Shown here piece by piece: positions 18,548 through 27,877 of a DNA stretch of 64,000 nucleotides (the stretch's first letter is position 1; each line of letters opens with the position of its first letter). Under the pieces are notes generated by a model. The model saw nothing but the letters and a program-made list of their open reading frames with translations. It was not told where the DNA came from and ran no database searches. Made by a program: the position numbers and the translations under genes. Origin of the DNA: an uncultured Flavobacteriaceae bacterium (GTDB lineage Bacteria > Bacteroidota > Bacteroidia > Flavobacteriales > Flavobacteriaceae); contig CANMFO010000003.1 in assembly GCA_947497245.1 (NCBI GenBank), positions 1 through 64,000 of the forward strand, read 5' to 3'.

Positions 18548-19747
18548 ATGAATACTAAATGGGAAAAACCCACCATCATCTGGATCGCATTGCTTCTTAC
18601 CCTTACGGGCTGTATTGTTGAAAAGGAGGAGAAAAACCCACTTGAATCGCAGATTACGGCGATAAGAACGGCCTTTGCCCCTGATAAAAGGGTCGCGCTT
18701 TTTAATGTTGCCGCTTCAAAGAAGGGGAAAACCTATGTGCTGAGGGGAGAAAGCGATTTGCCAGAAGCGGTCGCGGCGCTTAGGGAACAATTGTCGGCAA
18801 AGGGAATCGATTTTGCGGACAGCGTGCAGCTCCTTCCAGCTGCCGGTCTTGGGGGCAGGACCAAGGGGGTCATTAAAATTTCGGTGGCCAACCTGCGCAG
18901 TAAGCCAGCCCATTCCTCGGAATTGGCCACCCAGGCCACCCTGGGAACTCCGGTTAAAGTGCTTAAGAAGGAAAATGGTTGGTACTATATACAAACGCCG
19001 GACAGGTATTTGTCCTGGGTGGACGCAGGGGGGGTGGAGTTGATGGATGTCGCTACGGCCTCGGCATGGAGGGAAACAGAAAAAATAATCTTTACCAGTA
19101 CTTATGGGCAGTCGTACGCCCGACCGGATGGAGATGCCCAAACCGTTTCCGACTTGGTTGCGGGCAATATCCTTGAAGTTTTGGGGGAGGAAGGCTCCTT
19201 TTTTAGGGTTCGGTATCCCGATGGCAGACAAGCCTATGTTTCCATGGAGGATTCCGAATCGTACCACAATTGGCTCGAAGCCCTGGACCCCACGGGGGAA
19301 AGTCTGGTCTCCACCTCAAAAACCCTGATGGGCCTGCCTTACCTCTGGGGCGGCACCTCTCCCAAAGGAGTGGATTGCAGTGGCTTTACAAAGACCGTTT
19401 TTTTCCTGAACGGCATGGTCATTCCAAGAGACGCCTCCCAACAGGTGCATACCGGAAAACCGATAGACTCCGTACAAAACTTTGAAAGCCTCGAACGGGG
19501 CGATCTGCTCTTCTTCGGAAGAAAGGCCACAGATTCCACTAGGGAAAAGGTGGTCCATGTGGGCATGTGGATCGGAAACAACGAGTTCATCCACTCCTCC
19601 GGTCAGGTACGCATCAGCAGTATGGATCGGGAAGCGGAGAATTTCGACGCGTTCAACCGAAACCGGTATTTGCGTAGTAAAAGATTGTTAAAGGAAGACG
19701 ATGCGGGACTCATTCATCTGGCTCGGACCCCGCTTTTTAAGGATTAG
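18548..19747 (+). CDS. NlpC/P60 (C40) cell-wall endopeptidase lipoprotein with SH3 domains
   Basis: A peptidoglycan peptide hydrolase, probably cutting a D-gamma-Glu-diaminopimelate bond in the periplasm. The 399 residues begin with a lipoprotein signal (lipobox LTLTGC, Cys22), followed by two bacterial SH3-like domains (about 105-165 and 180-240; VANLRSKPAHSSELA is typical). The C-terminal NlpC/P60 domain has Cys277 in VDCSGF, His337 in VHVGMWIG and His349 in EFIHSSG. The layout resembles YkfC-type muropeptide-recycling enzymes, but no dipeptide epimerase or aminopeptidase partner is next to it. It is divergent from the methyltransferase, and its 3' end overlaps the convergent symporter gene by 11 bp. 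Confidence 0.9.
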   Translation: MNTKWEKPTIIWIALLLTLTGCIVEKEEKNPLESQITAIRTAFAPDKRVALFNVAASKKGKTYVLRGESDLPEAVAALREQLSAKGIDFADSVQLLPAAGLGGRTKGVIKISVANLRSKPAHSSELATQATLGTPVKVLKKENGWYYIQTPDRYLSWVDAGGVELMDVATASAWRETEKIIFTSTYGQSYARPDGDAQTVSDLVAGNILEVLGEEGSFFRVRYPDGRQAYVSMEDSESYHNWLEALDPTGESLVSTSKTLMGLPYLWGGTSPKGVDCSGFTKTVFFLNGMVIPRDASQQVHTGKPIDSVQNFESLERGDLLFFGRKATDSTREKVVHVGMWIGNNEFIHSSGQVRISSMDREAENFDAFNRNRYLRSKRLLKEDDAGLIHLARTPLFKD

Positions 19748-21278
19748 GACGATTTGAGGACTTTCCAAAGATCAAATCCAAATGCCCCTCGTCCGGTTTG
19801 CGTTGGCCGCTCAATAGGCTGACCACCGTATAGGTCAGCATGGAAAGTAGGAACGCGGGAATCACTTCGTGAATATCGTTTAAGGCGTAGAATTCGAAAC
19901 GGAAGGCGAAACGCCATAGCACGTTCACGGCCATTCCCACGATCATGGAGGCCATGGCCCCAAGATCGGTTCCCCATTTAAGATACAACCCACCAAAAAT
20001 GGCAGGGAAGAAACTGGCAGCGAACACCGCCCCGGCAAATGCGGTAAGTTCTACAATGCCGGCCATGGGATAGAGGGTCAGGACAAAAACGATGGCACAG
20101 TACATGGCCATGAACCATTTGGTCCTCGGTATGATCTTGGCTTCGGGCATCGGTTTGGCCACATGCCAAATGTCCTTGACAAAAGCGGTACCGACAATAA
20201 TGATCACCGAGGCCAAGGAGGACATTCCGGCCGCAAAGAGTCCGGCCACGCAAATTCCGCTTACCAGTTTGTTATCGAACTTATCGAGCATAAACCCGAT
20301 GACCTCGTCGGTATGGGCAATAAGATACGTGGCTTCATCCGCGTTGGCCATACCGTGTACCAAAGCACCCAGGCCCATCACGCACACAAGGGAAATTCCC
20401 AAAAAAATGGGGGTCCAGATCATGGCGAACCGCATGCTTTTGGCATTGTCGATGGAATAAAACCGGATCAAGTTCTTGGGTTCGGAGATCTGTTTCATGC
20501 CAATGGACAGCCCAATGCCCAGAATATAGAGAAAGGAAACCAATTCTCCAAAGGTCACTAGTCCCGATTTGATGGGTTCCCCCGATGGGGTCAGGTGGTC
20601 CGTATTGCTTATGGAATCCATTAGATTATCTATACCGCCCACGTACAAAAAGGGAATGGCAAGCATTAAAATGGCAACACCGAACATAATGATACCCTGT
20701 ACCGCATCGGTCCAAAGCACACTGTACATCCCGCCCCAGATGGTGTATGCGCATGTAATGCCAATAATGGCAAATGCTCCGTAGGCATAGGGAATGTCTA
20801 GGACCGAGGTCAGAACATGGGCACACCCCTTGGCAATTCCCACCATATACCACAAGGTGGCGAACAAAATAATGACCGCCGAAAGTACGCGAATGCTTTT
20901 GGCCAGATTGCTCTTGTACCTCAAGTGAAAATAATCGGGAATGGTAAATGATTTCAAGCGTGCGGTCTGGAAACGCATTTTGGGACCCAGCAATTGCCAT
21001 GAAATAATGCAGAACACCGTCCAGATCAGACCCATCCACGCCCAGGACAGGCCATACTGAAATGATTTCCCGGCCTGCCCGATGTAGGTGTTGGTGCTGG
21101 CCGAAGTTGAAAAAAATGCGAGGGAGATGACCCATCCCGGGATTTCCCTTTTGGCGAGATAGTATCCCTCCACCCCCTGCGATGCTCTCTTTTTGAAATA
21201 CCATCCGATGAACAGGCATCCCCCAACATATATTGCCGTAAGGATCAGTGTCACATAATGTTCACCGAAATACGCCAT
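19737..21278 (-). CDS. Sodium:solute symporter (SSS family)
   Basis: Inner-membrane Na+-coupled importer of 513 residues with about 13 membrane helices. The first helices carry the SSS pattern (GWYFKKRASQGVEGYYLAKR, then ISLAFFSTSASTNTYIGQAG), and ITCAYTIWGGMYSVLWTDAVQG is the classic SSS signature. Organic-acid, amino-acid and sugar carriers share this layout; next to an acyl-CoA ligase an organic acid is the more likely cargo, but that is inference. The start is ATG 21278, whose first base overlaps the TGA of the upstream 39-codon gene, so the two are translationally coupled. The gene ends the operon. Confidence 0.92.
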   Translation of the reverse strand: MAYFGEHYVTLILTAIYVGGCLFIGWYFKKRASQGVEGYYLAKREIPGWVISLAFFSTSASTNTYIGQAGKSFQYGLSWAWMGLIWTVFCIISWQLLGPKMRFQTARLKSFTIPDYFHLRYKSNLAKSIRVLSAVIILFATLWYMVGIAKGCAHVLTSVLDIPYAYGAFAIIGITCAYTIWGGMYSVLWTDAVQGIIMFGVAILMLAIPFLYVGGIDNLMDSISNTDHLTPSGEPIKSGLVTFGELVSFLYILGIGLSIGMKQISEPKNLIRFYSIDNAKSMRFAMIWTPIFLGISLVCVMGLGALVHGMANADEATYLIAHTDEVIGFMLDKFDNKLVSGICVAGLFAAGMSSLASVIIIVGTAFVKDIWHVAKPMPEAKIIPRTKWFMAMYCAIVFVLTLYPMAGIVELTAFAGAVFAASFFPAIFGGLYLKWGTDLGAMASMIVGMAVNVLWRFAFRFEFYALNDIHEVIPAFLLSMLTYTVVSLLSGQRKPDEGHLDLIFGKSSNRPNP

Positions 21279-21397
21279 CAAAGCTCTGGACCGTTTTCAC
21301 CGGCGTCCACGGTAATCTTACGTTTTAGGACCAGTAGCGCATTGATGACCACCAACAAAATCATGCCTATGTAGGGAAAGAGGGTTAAAAAATCCAT
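21278..21397 (-). CDS. 39-residue membrane protein coupled to the symporter
   Basis: A short gene whose protein reads MDFLTLFPYIGMILLVVINA, then LLVLKRKITVDAGENGPEL: one hydrophobic helix (about 4-24) followed by a positively charged, then acidic tail, which predicts a single-pass protein with the tail in the cytoplasm. It begins 9 bp after the ligase stop, and its TGA overlaps the symporter ATG (TGATG), so translation is coupled. Small subunits or accessory proteins are known beside other sodium:solute symporters, which makes a role in stability or regulation of this carrier likely. Confidence 0.75.
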   Translation of the reverse strand: MDFLTLFPYIGMILLVVINALLVLKRKITVDAGENGPEL

Positions 21398-21406
21398 ATG
21401 TTTTTT

Positions 21407-22894
21407 TTATGGTTCCGAGAACATTTTTTTCAACTCGTTCTTGGTGACCTTGCCCAGTACATTTCTGGGAAGGGACCTGCGAACGATATAATTCCTTGGA
21501 ATTTTGTAGGCCGGCAATTGTTCCCTCAACCAGTTGGAAACCCTTGCCGTGTCAATTCCTTCCTTTTCCGATACGATGCAGGCGGAGACCACCTCCCCCC
21601 ATTCCTCATCGGGAAGCCCCACCACGGCACAATCTTCGACCACCTCATGTCTCCGTAGTATATCCTCTATCTCCAAAGCGGAGATCTTGTATCCGCCCGA
21701 CTTTATGATATCCACGCTATCCCGTCCCAGAATTTTGTAATACCCCTTGTTCAGAACGGCGATATCACCTGTAATAAACCACCCGTCTTTGGTGAACGCC
21801 TTTTGGGTAGCGGTCTCCATTTGCCAATATTCCTTAAAGACACTGGGCCCCTTGACCTGTATTTCCCCGGTTTCGTTTTCTCCTACCGGGTCGTTTTCGC
21901 CATTTACCAAACGCATTTCCACTCCGGGCAAGGGGAAGCCCACATGGCCCGGCCTGCGTTCTCCCCAATAGGGGTTGGAAAGTCCCATTCCAATTTCGGT
22001 CATGCCATAGCGCTCCAAGAGGGTCTGTCCCGAGATATCACGCCATTTTTCCAAAACGGTAACCGGAAGTGCCGCGGAGCCCGAAACCATCAACCTCAGT
22101 TTGGAGGCAGCTCCGGACAGGCTCTTTTGTTCGTTTTGCGAAAGGTTTTCCCAGAAGGAAACGAGTTTAAAATAGATGGTCGGTACTGCCATAAACAGGG
22201 TCAACCGTCCCGATTCGATAGTTTTCCAAACCGCCCCTGCATCGAACTTGGGCAGGAACTCACAGCAAGCCCCGCTCCAAAGGGCACAGCCCATGACGTT
22301 GATAATGCCATGCACATGGTGAAGGGGCAGGATATTGAGGATATGGTCCTTTGGCCCCCATTCCCAGGCTTTTACCAAAGTAGTGATCTGCGCTTCAATA
22401 TTGGCGTGAGTGGAGACCACGCCTTTGGGCTTGTTCGTGGTTCCGCTCGTATACAGGATCATGGCCCTTCGTTCCGGGGCAATATCCGGTAAGGCATGGG
22501 TGTTTTCGTCCAAAACCGACTCCAGGGAGGTTATGGTGATCCCCATCTCCTGTTCCAACGGCATTAGAAAATCGATATAATCGGAATGGACGATGACCCT
22601 ATCGGCCTGGGTGTCCTCCAAAACGTATTGGATCGAAGGCAGGGGGTGCAGTACACACAACGGTACGGCGATACCACCGGCTGCCCATATGCCCCATTGG
22701 ACCGCCGCATACCCAAAAGAAGGGGGGATCAAAAATGGAATTCTTGCCTCCCCCAGGTCCGCGGCCCCGTCCAAAAGATTGGCCGCTACGTTTTTGGAAG
22801 TCTTCAAAAGCCGGCGATAGGTATAGCCATCTCCCTGGGAAATCAGTGCGGTCCGGTCGTTGAAGGAAGCGGCTCTTCCCAGAAGGGCTATCAT
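21407..22894 (-). CDS. Acyl-CoA synthetase, malonyl-CoA synthetase (MatB/ACSF3)-like
   Basis: An ATP-dependent acid:CoA ligase of the adenylate-forming superfamily, 495 residues. The AMP-binding loop ILYTSGTTNKPKG lies near residue 147, A5 YGMTEIGM near 295, A7/A8 TGDIAVL and LGRDSVDIIKSGGYKIS near 395-420, and the catalytic-lysine region KIPRNYIVRRSLPRNVLGKV at the C-terminus. The segment LSNPYWGERRPGHVGFPLPG strongly recalls MatB and ACSF3, which activate malonate or methylmalonate; short-chain dicarboxylates are therefore the best guess. It sits between the dehydrogenase gene (16 bp upstream) and the small membrane protein/symporter pair (9 bp downstream), so it may activate the imported acid. 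Confidence 0.85.
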   Translation of the reverse strand: MIALLGRAASFNDRTALISQGDGYTYRRLLKTSKNVAANLLDGAADLGEARIPFLIPPSFGYAAVQWGIWAAGGIAVPLCVLHPLPSIQYVLEDTQADRVIVHSDYIDFLMPLEQEMGITITSLESVLDENTHALPDIAPERRAMILYTSGTTNKPKGVVSTHANIEAQITTLVKAWEWGPKDHILNILPLHHVHGIINVMGCALWSGACCEFLPKFDAGAVWKTIESGRLTLFMAVPTIYFKLVSFWENLSQNEQKSLSGAASKLRLMVSGSAALPVTVLEKWRDISGQTLLERYGMTEIGMGLSNPYWGERRPGHVGFPLPGVEMRLVNGENDPVGENETGEIQVKGPSVFKEYWQMETATQKAFTKDGWFITGDIAVLNKGYYKILGRDSVDIIKSGGYKISALEIEDILRRHEVVEDCAVVGLPDEEWGEVVSACIVSEKEGIDTARVSNWLREQLPAYKIPRNYIVRRSLPRNVLGKVTKNELKKMFSEP

Positions 22895-22910
22895 GTGTCA
22901 AAGATAGAGG

Positions 22911-23972
22911 TTACAATTCCACGGTCTTTCCCGTTTTAAAGGACTCATCGGCAGCCAATACGATCCGAAGGCTGTTCACCGCATCGTTGAGGTGATCGGT
23001 CAGATCCATATTTTCCGTAATGGCTTTCAGGAAATACTGCTGTTCCAACAGGCAGAGCCCGTCGTGGTCGGGTTCATCCGATGTGTCGATGATTTCATCG
23101 GGTTTGGTAAAGTGCCCGTTTTGATCGATGGTTCCGTGGTGCAATTTCAGGGCCCCTGTTTTGGAGTGGCCGTCCACATCATCGGAACCACCCTTGGCCT
23201 CATCAACGATAGAGACACAACCTTTGGGTCCGATCACATCCTTGACAAAAAAAGCGGTCTCGCTCATCATCGGCCCCCATCCCGCTTCGTACCACCCCAC
23301 GGAACCATCTTTGAACCGGACCTGCAACTGGCCATAATTGTACATCTGGGAGTCGATTTCGTCCGAAAGGCGGGCGCCAATGGCGCTTACGCTCACAGGT
23401 ACCGATTTTGTCATCAAACACATGATATCCACATAGTGCACCCCACAGTCCACGATGGGCGACATGGAATTCATCAATTGCTTATGGGTGTACCATTGCT
23501 CCCCGGAACTTTGTTGGTTGAGGTTCATGCGCATCACCAAGGGTTTGCCCAGGCCCTGGGCAACTTCCACAAACTTCGCCCAGGCGGGGTGCACCCTCAG
23601 GATGTACCCGACCACCATTTTCTTCTTCTTTGCAATGGCCAGTTCCACTAGGCTTTGGGCGTCCTCAACCGTAAGGGCCAAGGGCTTTTCGACAAATACA
23701 TGGGCATCGGCCTCCAGGCAGGACCTGATGTATGCCGAATGCGTATCTGGATAGGTGTTGATGGAAACCGCATCTGGCCGTGTGGCCGCTAGGGCACTTT
23801 CAAAATCCCCAAAAGTGGGGTAACCCCCCAATTCCTTTGATAGTTTTTCCCTACTTTCCGGCTTTCGGCTGACCAGACCAACCAGTTCAAACCCCTCCAA
23901 CTGATGATAGGCCCTTGCATGGCTTGTTCCCATATTGCCACAGCCCACCACCAAAATCCTTATTTTGTCCAT
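22911..23972 (-). CDS. Gfo/Idh/MocA family NAD(P)-dependent oxidoreductase
   Basis: A 353-residue dehydrogenase of the glucose-fructose oxidoreductase/inositol dehydrogenase family, usually acting on sugars or cyclitols. The N-terminal Rossmann fold starts ILVVGCGNMGTSHARAY (dinucleotide-binding GxGxxG-type loop), and the conserved VFVEKPLALT with the catalytic Lys is near residue 95. The C-terminal alpha/beta domain holds DCGVHYVDIMCLM with the usual Asp and His. No signal peptide, so it is cytoplasmic. It is the first gene of the leftward ligase-symporter operon and divergent from the sulfatase with only 50 bp between; substrate unknown. Confidence 0.9.
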   Translation of the reverse strand: MDKIRILVVGCGNMGTSHARAYHQLEGFELVGLVSRKPESREKLSKELGGYPTFGDFESALAATRPDAVSINTYPDTHSAYIRSCLEADAHVFVEKPLALTVEDAQSLVELAIAKKKKMVVGYILRVHPAWAKFVEVAQGLGKPLVMRMNLNQQSSGEQWYTHKQLMNSMSPIVDCGVHYVDIMCLMTKSVPVSVSAIGARLSDEIDSQMYNYGQLQVRFKDGSVGWYEAGWGPMMSETAFFVKDVIGPKGCVSIVDEAKGGSDDVDGHSKTGALKLHHGTIDQNGHFTKPDEIIDTSDEPDHDGLCLLEQQYFLKAITENMDLTDHLNDAVNSLRIVLAADESFKTGKTVEL

Positions 23973-23997
23973 CGTCTTTTTTTTGATATTATATTTG
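23964..23997 (+). promoter_or_regulatory. Candidate promoter of the sulfatase gene
   Basis: TATATTTG (23990-23997) is an exact TANNTTTG -7 element, and a TTTG (23964-23967) stands 22 bp upstream as a possible -33. Transcription would start about 20 bp before the sulfatase ATG at 24023. The upstream half overlaps the start of the divergent dehydrogenase gene. Confidence 0.5.
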
Positions 23998-24022
23998 CTA
24001 TATCACCATCGAAAATTAATCA

Positions 24023-25585
24023 ATGCAAATGAAACAAGCAATGAATACGGCCTTCAAGTTTGGCAAAATAATCTTTGTGCTGTTGGGAACGGGATTGTTT
24101 TTGGGAAATGGGGGCAGGGCAGACACCCGGGCAAATGGACAGACAACTAGGCCGAACATCGTTTTTTTGATTGCGGACGACTGGTCGTATCCACATGCGG
24201 GCATCTATGGAGATCCGACGGTCCGAACCCCTACCTTCGATGGCCTTGCCCAAATGGGGGCCCTGTTCCAAAATGCCTATTGTGCGGCACCCTCCTGCGC
24301 CCCTTCCAGGGCAAGTATTCTTACGAGCCGCTATCCCCACCAATTGGAAAGTGCCGGCAATCTGTGGTCCGTGATCCCCGATGCGTTTCCCAATTGGGTC
24401 ACCCTTTTGGAAGCTTCGGGATATCACACCGGAAAGAGCAGAAAGGGCTGGGGCCCCGGGGATTTTGAGGCGGGAGGGTACAGCCATAACCCTGCAGGAA
24501 AGGACTACCTAGATTTTGTTGCTTTTTTGAAGGCGGGAAAGGCCGGACAACCCTTTGCCTATTGGTTTGGGAGCCAGGACCCCCACCGCACATATGAGAC
24601 CAATTCGGGCGTGAAGACGGGGATGGACCCCGCCAGCGTTCGGGTACCCGGGTTTTTACCCGACTTTTCCTGTGTACGGAATGATATCATGGACTATTAT
24701 TTCGAAGTGGAGCGGTTTGACCGGGAATCGGGAACGATTTTGGCCACCCTGCAGAAAGAAGGGCTTTTGGAAAACACCATCGTTGTGATGACCAGTGATA
24801 ACGGGATGCCCTTTCCACGGGCAAAGGCAAATTTATATGACTACGGGACGCGAATGCCTTTGGCCATCTATTGGAAGGGCCGGATCGAGGGCGGCCAGGT
24901 AATCGCCGATTTTATGAATTTTGTGGATTTTGGGCCTACCTTTCTCGAAGCGGCCGGCTTGAAAATCCCAGAGGCCTTTCAAGGGCATAGCCTGTTGGAG
25001 ATCTTTTCCGGGAAGGACGGGAAAACATGGGACCGGAACAGGGTTTTCTTGGAGCGCGAACGGCACGCCAATGTTAGGAAGGGAGATTTAAGCTATCCTG
25101 CCAGGGCCATACGCACCAAGGACTTTTTGTACATTAGGAACTTTGAACCGGACCGTTGGCCCGGAGGAGATCCTGAAACACATCAATCGGTAGGCCAGTA
25201 TGGCGATGTGGATAATTCCATTTCCAAATTCCTGATTTTGAAAATGGAGGGCAGCCCTTCGGATAAGGATTATTTTGATCTGGCGTTTGGCAAACGGCCA
25301 GCGGAAGAACTGTATGTTTTGGCAACAGACCCCTACAATCTTAAAAATGAAGCCAAAAACCCAACGTTCGGCGAAACCTTGAATATCCTAAGGAACGACC
25401 TATCGAAATGGATGGAGGAAGAAAACGACCTTAGGGCCACCCAACCCCGCACCGATTATTGGGACAAAGTGCTTTACACCCCGGACTACCAGTTCAAAAA
25501 CTACGATTTGGATGCGAAGTTGGACCGCTATCGCATGCTCAAAAAAGCGGGCGGGAAGCTTACGGAAGTTCCCTGCAAGCTGTAA
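24023..25585 (+). CDS. Exported sulfatase, N-sulfoglucosamine sulfohydrolase-like
   Basis: Hydrolyses sulfate esters or N-sulfate from sugars. The 520 residues start with a signal peptide (hydrophobic IIFVLLGTGLFLGNG) and then the sulfatase core RPNIVFLIADDWSYPHAG with the metal-binding Asp pair. Cys92 in CAPSRASILTSRYPH is the residue converted to formylglycine (C-x-P-S-R), so an anaerobic or FGE-type maturase must act, though none is in this window. VVMTSDNGMPFPRAK supplies the second metal-binding Asp-Asn. The motif layout resembles heparan N-sulfatase (SGSH)/S1_8-like enzymes, but the substrate is uncertain; marine algal or animal polysaccharides are likely. Confidence 0.9.
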   Translation: MQMKQAMNTAFKFGKIIFVLLGTGLFLGNGGRADTRANGQTTRPNIVFLIADDWSYPHAGIYGDPTVRTPTFDGLAQMGALFQNAYCAAPSCAPSRASILTSRYPHQLESAGNLWSVIPDAFPNWVTLLEASGYHTGKSRKGWGPGDFEAGGYSHNPAGKDYLDFVAFLKAGKAGQPFAYWFGSQDPHRTYETNSGVKTGMDPASVRVPGFLPDFSCVRNDIMDYYFEVERFDRESGTILATLQKEGLLENTIVVMTSDNGMPFPRAKANLYDYGTRMPLAIYWKGRIEGGQVIADFMNFVDFGPTFLEAAGLKIPEAFQGHSLLEIFSGKDGKTWDRNRVFLERERHANVRKGDLSYPARAIRTKDFLYIRNFEPDRWPGGDPETHQSVGQYGDVDNSISKFLILKMEGSPSDKDYFDLAFGKRPAEELYVLATDPYNLKNEAKNPTFGETLNILRNDLSKWMEEENDLRATQPRTDYWDKVLYTPDYQFKNYDLDAKLDRYRMLKKAGGKLTEVPCKL

Positions 25586-25596
25586 AAAGACATTTT

Positions 25597-27729
25597 TTAT
25601 TCCAAAGCAAAAGCGATTATCCGATTTCCTTTTTCCGTTCCAAGCTTCTCCCCTCCGCAGGCAATGGCAATATATTGGGTACCATCGACCTCGTACATCG
25701 CGGGAGTGGCAAAGGCCGCTGCGGGAAGTTTGTATTCCCAAAGGACTTTTCCAGTATGCTTGTCAAATACCCGGAAATATCCGTCACGTGTCGCGCCAAT
25801 GAAGAGCAACCCGTTTTCGGTGACCACAGCACCTCCATAATTTTCCGTGCCGGTTCCGGTCACCCCCTGCTCCAAAAGCTCAGGGGTCTCTCCGAAGGGA
25901 ACGGACCAAATATACTTACCGGTATTTAAATTAATGGCATGTAGGGTCCCCCAAGGCGGCGAAATGGCCGGTAACCCCCGGTTGTCCAAAAATTTATTGT
26001 AACCCTTGTGGATAAAGGGTACCGGACTACCGGCCTTTTTTTCATTGCCTTCGATCATGCTGTGCTGTATTTCTTCATCGAACAAGAATTGGATGAGTGC
26101 CTCTTGTTCTTCTTTTGGCATCTCGGGAAACCCGGTCATCATGCCCTTGCCTTGGGCAATAATAGTGGACACCTCCTTTTTTTCCTTTCTCAAGCGGAGG
26201 TCCACCAAGGAGGGAAACCCACTGGTTTCGACGCCTTTTCTGTCTTCTTGGTGACAGCTGGCGCAGTATTTGTTGTAAATGCCCTGCCCTGGAGGCAAGC
26301 CGGGGTCGTCCTCCTCCGCAAGCCCCATGAGCAGCATGCGAGGCATTTCATTGCTGTTTACATATAGGATGCCATCCTCGGGATCTGTAGATGCCCCGCC
26401 CCATTCGGCGGCGCCGTCATAACCCGGCAATAAGATGGTCGGCTCAAGTGCGGGGGGAGCGTAGATTCTTTTATCGGAATCCCTAAAAATTTGCAGAAGC
26501 TCTTCCCGATTTTCCGCAAACGGACTAATGTCGTCCTCGGTCAATTCTGTGGACTGTCGGGCGAAAGGCTTCGGTTTAACGGGAAAGGGCTGTGTCGGCC
26601 AGGTTTCTTCACCTTCCAATGTGGATGGGGGCACGGGCACCTCCTCAATATCGAACAAGGGTAGCCCGGTCATACGGTCAAACACATAAACATAGCCCTG
26701 TTTGGTAACTTGGGCGACGGCAGGAATCTTTCTGCCCTCCCTTTCGACCATGAGCAGGTTTGGGGGAGCGGGAGGGTCCCTGTCCCAAATATCATGATGG
26801 GTAAACTGAAAGTGCCAAAGGCGTTTGCCCGTGTTGGCGTCCAATGCCACCAGGCAATTGGAATAGAGGTTGCTGCCCTTTCTCAATCCGCCGTAGAAGT
26901 CCGGTGCCGCCGACCCTGTGGGCACATATATGATTCCCGCATCTTCATCTACCGCCATCCCGGCCCAATTATTGGCCGCACCGACGACCGGACTTTTCCG
27001 AATCGCGTTGTCTCCCCAAGTTTCCGAGCCTTCTTCACCCGAAGCGGGAATGGTATGAAAGACCCATTCCACCGCACCGGTGATTACATTGAAAGCCATA
27101 ATATCCCCGGGAGGGGCCCCGGCACCTTCCGACAGCCGCAGGGGCATTACTATTAGATCTTTATAGACCGTACCGGGTGTATTGGAAATAACAAACCCGC
27201 TTTTTGCCGATTCCGCAAGCCCGGAGCGTAGGTCCACCCTTCCCTGGTTTCCGAAAGTCGGTATTGGTTTACCCGTTAGTGCATCCAGGGCATAAAGGTC
27301 AGGGCCTCTGGTACAAAGAATGCGTTTGTCGTCGCCCTTTTCCCAATAGGAAACTCCACGACTGGTCGAATGCCATACTTTGATTGAATCTCCGAATTGC
27401 CAAATTTCCCGGCCGGTCGCGGCATGAAGGGCAACTACCCGAAGTGCCGCCGTAACGCCATAGAGTATGCTGTCCGCTACGATTGGGTTCATTTGCATTT
27501 GCCCCCAATCCGCAGCTTCATAAGACCACGCAACCTTTAGGTCCTTGACATTTTCGGGGGTTATTTGGGAAAGTGTGGAATAATGGCTCCTTCCGGGGTC
27601 GCCGAGATAGGACGACCATGTAGTATATTTCTTGTTGGGAGAACCAGATTCCCCGGGCGAGCACCCTACCAAAAGAAAACAAAGCAATAGGCATGTGGAT
27701 ATGGCCGCACATGAATTTTTCGAAAACAT
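25597..27729 (-). CDS. PQQ-dependent dehydrogenase lipoprotein with inserted cytochrome c domain
   Basis: A periplasmic quinoprotein that probably oxidises a sugar or alcohol and passes electrons through its own heme. ATG 27729 gives a lipoprotein signal ending LLVGC, with Cys at residue 23; the frame is open for 21 further codons upstream but these lack signal character. Beta-propeller repeats run through the 710 residues (VVALHAATGREIWQFG, LVALDANTGKRLWHF, FRVFDKHTGKVLWEY). A cytochrome c domain (about 480-560) with Cys489-x-x-Cys492-His493 interrupts the propeller before its last blades rather than being attached at an end. It converges on the sulfatase with an 11-bp gap. Confidence 0.9.
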   Translation of the reverse strand: MFSKNSCAAISTCLLLCFLLVGCSPGESGSPNKKYTTWSSYLGDPGRSHYSTLSQITPENVKDLKVAWSYEAADWGQMQMNPIVADSILYGVTAALRVVALHAATGREIWQFGDSIKVWHSTSRGVSYWEKGDDKRILCTRGPDLYALDALTGKPIPTFGNQGRVDLRSGLAESAKSGFVISNTPGTVYKDLIVMPLRLSEGAGAPPGDIMAFNVITGAVEWVFHTIPASGEEGSETWGDNAIRKSPVVGAANNWAGMAVDEDAGIIYVPTGSAAPDFYGGLRKGSNLYSNCLVALDANTGKRLWHFQFTHHDIWDRDPPAPPNLLMVEREGRKIPAVAQVTKQGYVYVFDRMTGLPLFDIEEVPVPPSTLEGEETWPTQPFPVKPKPFARQSTELTEDDISPFAENREELLQIFRDSDKRIYAPPALEPTILLPGYDGAAEWGGASTDPEDGILYVNSNEMPRMLLMGLAEEDDPGLPPGQGIYNKYCASCHQEDRKGVETSGFPSLVDLRLRKEKKEVSTIIAQGKGMMTGFPEMPKEEQEALIQFLFDEEIQHSMIEGNEKKAGSPVPFIHKGYNKFLDNRGLPAISPPWGTLHAINLNTGKYIWSVPFGETPELLEQGVTGTGTENYGGAVVTENGLLFIGATRDGYFRVFDKHTGKVLWEYKLPAAAFATPAMYEVDGTQYIAIACGGEKLGTEKGNRIIAFALE

Positions 27730-27877
27730 AGTTCGTGTTTGGATGGTTTCCTTAAAAATAGGGAAAAACGTGGCAATCATCACAATCAGCATTTGGTCCT
27801 TTCCAAAAAACGGTTAAGTGCGCTCCCTTTGGTGATGGGTCCCATGGGTCTCGATAAATCGACTCCAAAGGGAAAAC

